DNA of 64,000 bases from positions 1 to 64,000 of the forward strand of contig JAWKJY010000008.1 of NCBI GenBank assembly GCA_041393535.1, read 5' to 3'. A model generated the notes under the pieces. That model was given only the letters and a program-made list of their open reading frames with translations, did not search any database and was not told the DNA's origin. The position numbers were made by a program, and so were the translations under genes. The stretch comes from JAWKJY01 sp041393535. GTDB taxonomy: Bacteria > Actinomycetota > Thermoleophilia > Gaiellales > Gaiellaceae. Shown here piece by piece: positions 61,975 to 64,000 of the stretch (positions within the stretch are counted from its first letter, which is position 1; every line of letters starts with the position of its first letter).

Positions 61975-62967
61975 GTGGACGACGGCCCTGGAGACCGAGG
62001 CGCTGAGCGCGATCGCCTCCGCCGGGATTTTCGCGGGCTCGAGGACGTGCGCGTCCGCTACCTCGGCCGCAACGCCGAGCTGCCCCAGGCGCTGCGGCAG
62101 GTGCGCGACCGGGAGACCGGGATGACGCTCAACGCGCTGCGCCAGCGGCTCGAGCAGGCGGTGTCCGACCGGCAGGACGCGCTGGCCGCGGCCGAGCTCG
62201 AGCGGCGCCTGCGCGAGGACGTCGTCGACGTCACGCTCCCCGGCCGGCCGGCGCCGCGCGGGCGGCTGCACCCGATCACGCAGATCCGCCGGGAGATCGA
62301 GGACGTCTTCCTCGGCCTCGGCTACGAGATCGTCGACGGGCGCGAGGTCGAGACGACGTACTACAACTTCACCGCGCTCAACTTCCCCGAGTGGCACCCG
62401 GCCCGCTCGCCGCTCGCGTCGCTCTTCATCGACGACGACACGATGCTGCGGACGGAGACCTCGCCGGCGCAGATCCACACGATGGAGTCGCGCCAGCCGC
62501 CCGTCTTCATGGTCTCGCTGGGGCGCACCTACCGCCGTGACACGCAGGACGCGACGCACTCGCCGATCTTCCACCAGGTCGAGGGGCTCGCCGTCGCGCC
62601 GGGCCTCACCCTCGCCGACCTGAAGGGGACGCTGCTCTACCTGATGCGCGCCCTCTTCGGCGAGGAGCGCCAGGTGCGCTTCCGGACCCACTACTTCCCG
62701 TTCACCGAGCCGTCGCTCGAGCCGGACGTCTCCTGCTTCCTCTGCGACGGCGCCGGCTGCAGCGTCTGCCGCCACTCGGGCTGGATCGAGATGGGAGGCT
62801 CCGGGATGGTCGACCCGAACGTCTTCGCGAACGTCGGCTACGACCCCGAGCAGGTCTCGGGGTTCGCGTTCGGGCTCGGGCTCGAGCGCATCGCGATGCT
62901 CCGCCACGGGCTGCCGGACATCCGGCTCCTGTGGGAGAACGACATCCGCGTCCTCTCCCAGTTCTGA
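61975..62967 (+). CDS. pheS: Phenylalanine--tRNA ligase alpha subunit
   Basis: PheS of 330 residues. From RGLEDVRVRYLGRNAEL onward the family sequence is intact: HPITQIRREIEDVFLGLGY, motif 2 region SLGRTYRRDTQDATHSPIF, and motif 3 GFAFGLGLERIAMLRHG. The first 16 codons in this frame look wrong, while the +1 frame reads ALETEALSAIASAG, a good PheS N-terminus. A base gained near 61984 and one lost near 62022-62038 would explain this and leave the overall frame unchanged. GTG 61975 is supported by the TAGTCT -10; an ATG at 61958 in the other frame is the alternative. Forms a heterotetramer with PheT. Confidence 0.92.
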   Translation: MDDGPGDRGAERDRLRRDFRGLEDVRVRYLGRNAELPQALRQVRDRETGMTLNALRQRLEQAVSDRQDALAAAELERRLREDVVDVTLPGRPAPRGRLHPITQIRREIEDVFLGLGYEIVDGREVETTYYNFTALNFPEWHPARSPLASLFIDDDTMLRTETSPAQIHTMESRQPPVFMVSLGRTYRRDTQDATHSPIFHQVEGLAVAPGLTLADLKGTLLYLMRALFGEERQVRFRTHYFPFTEPSLEPDVSCFLCDGAGCSVCRHSGWIEMGGSGMVDPNVFANVGYDPEQVSGFAFGLGLERIAMLRHGLPDIRLLWENDIRVLSQF

Positions 62968-62974
62968 GGCAGCG

Positions 62975-64000
62975 ATGAAGGTCCCCGTCTCCTGGCTCTC
63001 CGAGTACGTCCCGCTGCCGATGCCGCTGGCCGACCTGGCCGAGCGGCTCGCCGTCGCCGCCGCCGAGGTCGAGCGCGTCACGCGCCGCGGCGTTCCCGAC
63101 GTCGAGGGGAACCTCGGGCGCTTCGTCGTCGGCAAGGTCGTCGAGGCGGGCCGGCATCCGAACGCGGATCGCCTCCAGCTCTGCCGCGTCGACACGGGCG
63201 ACCCGGAGCCGCGGCAGATCGTCTGCGGCGCGTGGAACTTCGGCGCGGGCGCCACGGTCGCCGTCGCCACCCCGGGGGCGATCCTGCCGGACGGGCGGAA
63301 GCTCGAGCGGGCGAAGCTCCGCGGCGAGGTCTCCGACGGGATGATCCTCGCGGAGGACGAGGTCGAGCTCGGCCCCGACCACGGCGGGATCATGCTGCTC
63401 GACGACGCGCTCGCGGCCGGCACGCCCGTCGTCGACGTGCTGCCGATCGCCGACCACGTGCTCGAGATCGAGCTGACCGGCAACCGCCCCGACCTGCTCT
63501 CGGTCTACGGCCTCGCGCGGGAGATCGCCGCACTGTACGACCTCGGGCTCGCCCCGTTGCCGGGCGCCGACCCGCCACGGGTGGGCGACGAGCCCGTGCC
63601 GATCGAGATCGACGACCCGGTCGGCTGCCCGCGCTACATCGGGCGGCTGTTCCGCGGCTGCGCGATCGGCCCCTCGCCGACCTGGCTGCGCGCGCGCCTC
63701 GTCGCGTCGGGGATGCGGCCGATCTCGAACGTCGTCGACGTGACGAACTACGTCATGCTCGCGCTCGGCAGCCCGCTGCACGCCTTCGACCACGCGCGCC
63801 TGGCGGGCGGCCGGATCGGCGTGCGCCGCGCGCGGCCGGGCGAGCGGATCGCGCTGGACGGGAACGACCGAAGCTCGTCCCGTCCGACCTCCCTGATCAC
63901 GGACGGCGAGCGCGCCGTCGCGCTCGCGGCGATCATGGGCGGGCTCGACTCCGAGGTCGGGGACGAGACCGTCGACGTGCTGCTCGAGGCGGCGAGCTTC
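62975..64000 (+). CDS. pheT: Phenylalanine--tRNA ligase beta subunit, 3' end outside window
   Basis: The first 342 codons of PheT from ATG 62975, 7 bp after pheS. Visible: the N-terminal start VPVSWLSEYVPLPMPL, the EMAP-type tRNA-binding domain (GRFVVGKVVEAGRHPNADRL), GEVSDGMILAEDE, EIELTGNRPDLLSVYGLARE and the B3/4 region (SNVVDVTNYVMLALGSPLH). Near 63870-63893 the frame reads RSSSRPTSL where the +1 frame gives KLVPSDLLITDGER-like family sequence; a lost base at about 63870 and an extra C at about 63889-63893 compensate each other. Frame is open at the window end. Confidence 0.94.
   Translation, partial: MKVPVSWLSEYVPLPMPLADLAERLAVAAAEVERVTRRGVPDVEGNLGRFVVGKVVEAGRHPNADRLQLCRVDTGDPEPRQIVCGAWNFGAGATVAVATPGAILPDGRKLERAKLRGEVSDGMILAEDEVELGPDHGGIMLLDDALAAGTPVVDVLPIADHVLEIELTGNRPDLLSVYGLAREIAALYDLGLAPLPGADPPRVGDEPVPIEIDDPVGCPRYIGRLFRGCAIGPSPTWLRARLVASGMRPISNVVDVTNYVMLALGSPLHAFDHARLAGGRIGVRRARPGERIALDGNDRSSSRPTSLITDGERAVALAAIMGGLDSEVGDETVDVLLEAASF

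Noticed and set aside
61498..62967. Extending pheS upstream to 61498
   Set aside because: The extra N-terminal part is antisense to the methyltransferase and unlike PheS; promoter and family length support a start near 61975.

Overview
The window is very GC-rich, gene-dense chromosomal DNA of an actinobacterium. The gene content fits the Thermoleophilia (Solirubrobacterales-like) best: CYTH-CHAD next to ppk/ppx, VanW, DUF47-Pit, abundant GTG starts and leaderless promoters. That placement is inference, not proof. No tRNA, rRNA, CRISPR array, IS element or prophage was seen.

Layout. (1) 1-9.3 kb, catabolic cluster: the end of a hydantoinase-B gene and an SDR on the plus strand, convergent with a minus-strand run E1alpha - E1beta - HisD/HpsN-like dehydrogenase - HyuA - HyuB. 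(2) 9.4-14.6 kb: a complete LIV-type ABC importer (lipoprotein SBP, two ATPases, two permeases). (3) 14.6-21 kb: SIS-domain protein, isochorismatase-fold hydrolase, two paralogous thiolase-fold proteins that lack the usual thiolase catalytic Cys and His, a DUF35 partner and an SDR, interrupted by a divergent secreted collagen-like protein with a C-terminal S74 self-cleaving chaperone domain. (4) 21.3-25.3 kb: small membrane protein, CHASE-GGDEF-HD-GYP c-di-GMP protein, and a translationally coupled secreted beta-sandwich protein. (5) 25.3-28.5 kb: copper operon copZ-copA-csoR with a CsoR-like operator on its -10. (6) 28.5-32.1 kb: VanW protein and a GspE/PilB ATPase with MshEN domain. (7) 32.2-41.2 kb: phosphate uptake (DUF47-pit; pstSCAB-phoU) with an MMPL transporter between. 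(8) 41.5-50.3 kb: PPOX-fold protein, membrane-anchored DnaJ-like protein, soluble histidine kinase and response regulator from a shared promoter, ABC-F ATPase, HtpX, MFS transporter, degenerate MBL protein. (9) 50.3-56.7 kb, polyphosphate island: second response regulator, ppk, ppx, SixA-like phosphatase, Nudix, CYTH-CHAD. (10) 56.7-64 kb: thrS, infC-rpmI-rplT, SpoU methylase, SnoaL protein, SAM methyltransferase, pheS, pheT (cut by the window end).

How it works together. Phosphate genes dominate the second half. Five places carry 11-bp-phased CAC repeats resembling actinobacterial PHO boxes: before DUF47-pit, pstS, the second response regulator/ppk, ppx, and between CYTH-CHAD and thrS. This suggests one regulon joining phosphate import, polyphosphate synthesis and breakdown, and polyphosphate-binding proteins. 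Many first genes have a TANNNT-like -10 only 6-8 nt before the start codon, so leaderless transcription looks common.

Sequence quality. Several otherwise well-conserved genes (hyuA, hyuB, E1beta, the CHASE protein, copA) are broken by isolated single-base losses, and pheS and pheT carry compensated pairs. In each uncompensated case, restoring the missing bases makes the gene length a multiple of three. Because housekeeping genes are affected too, sequencing or assembly error is the leading explanation, and these genes are annotated as continuous with the lesion points given.
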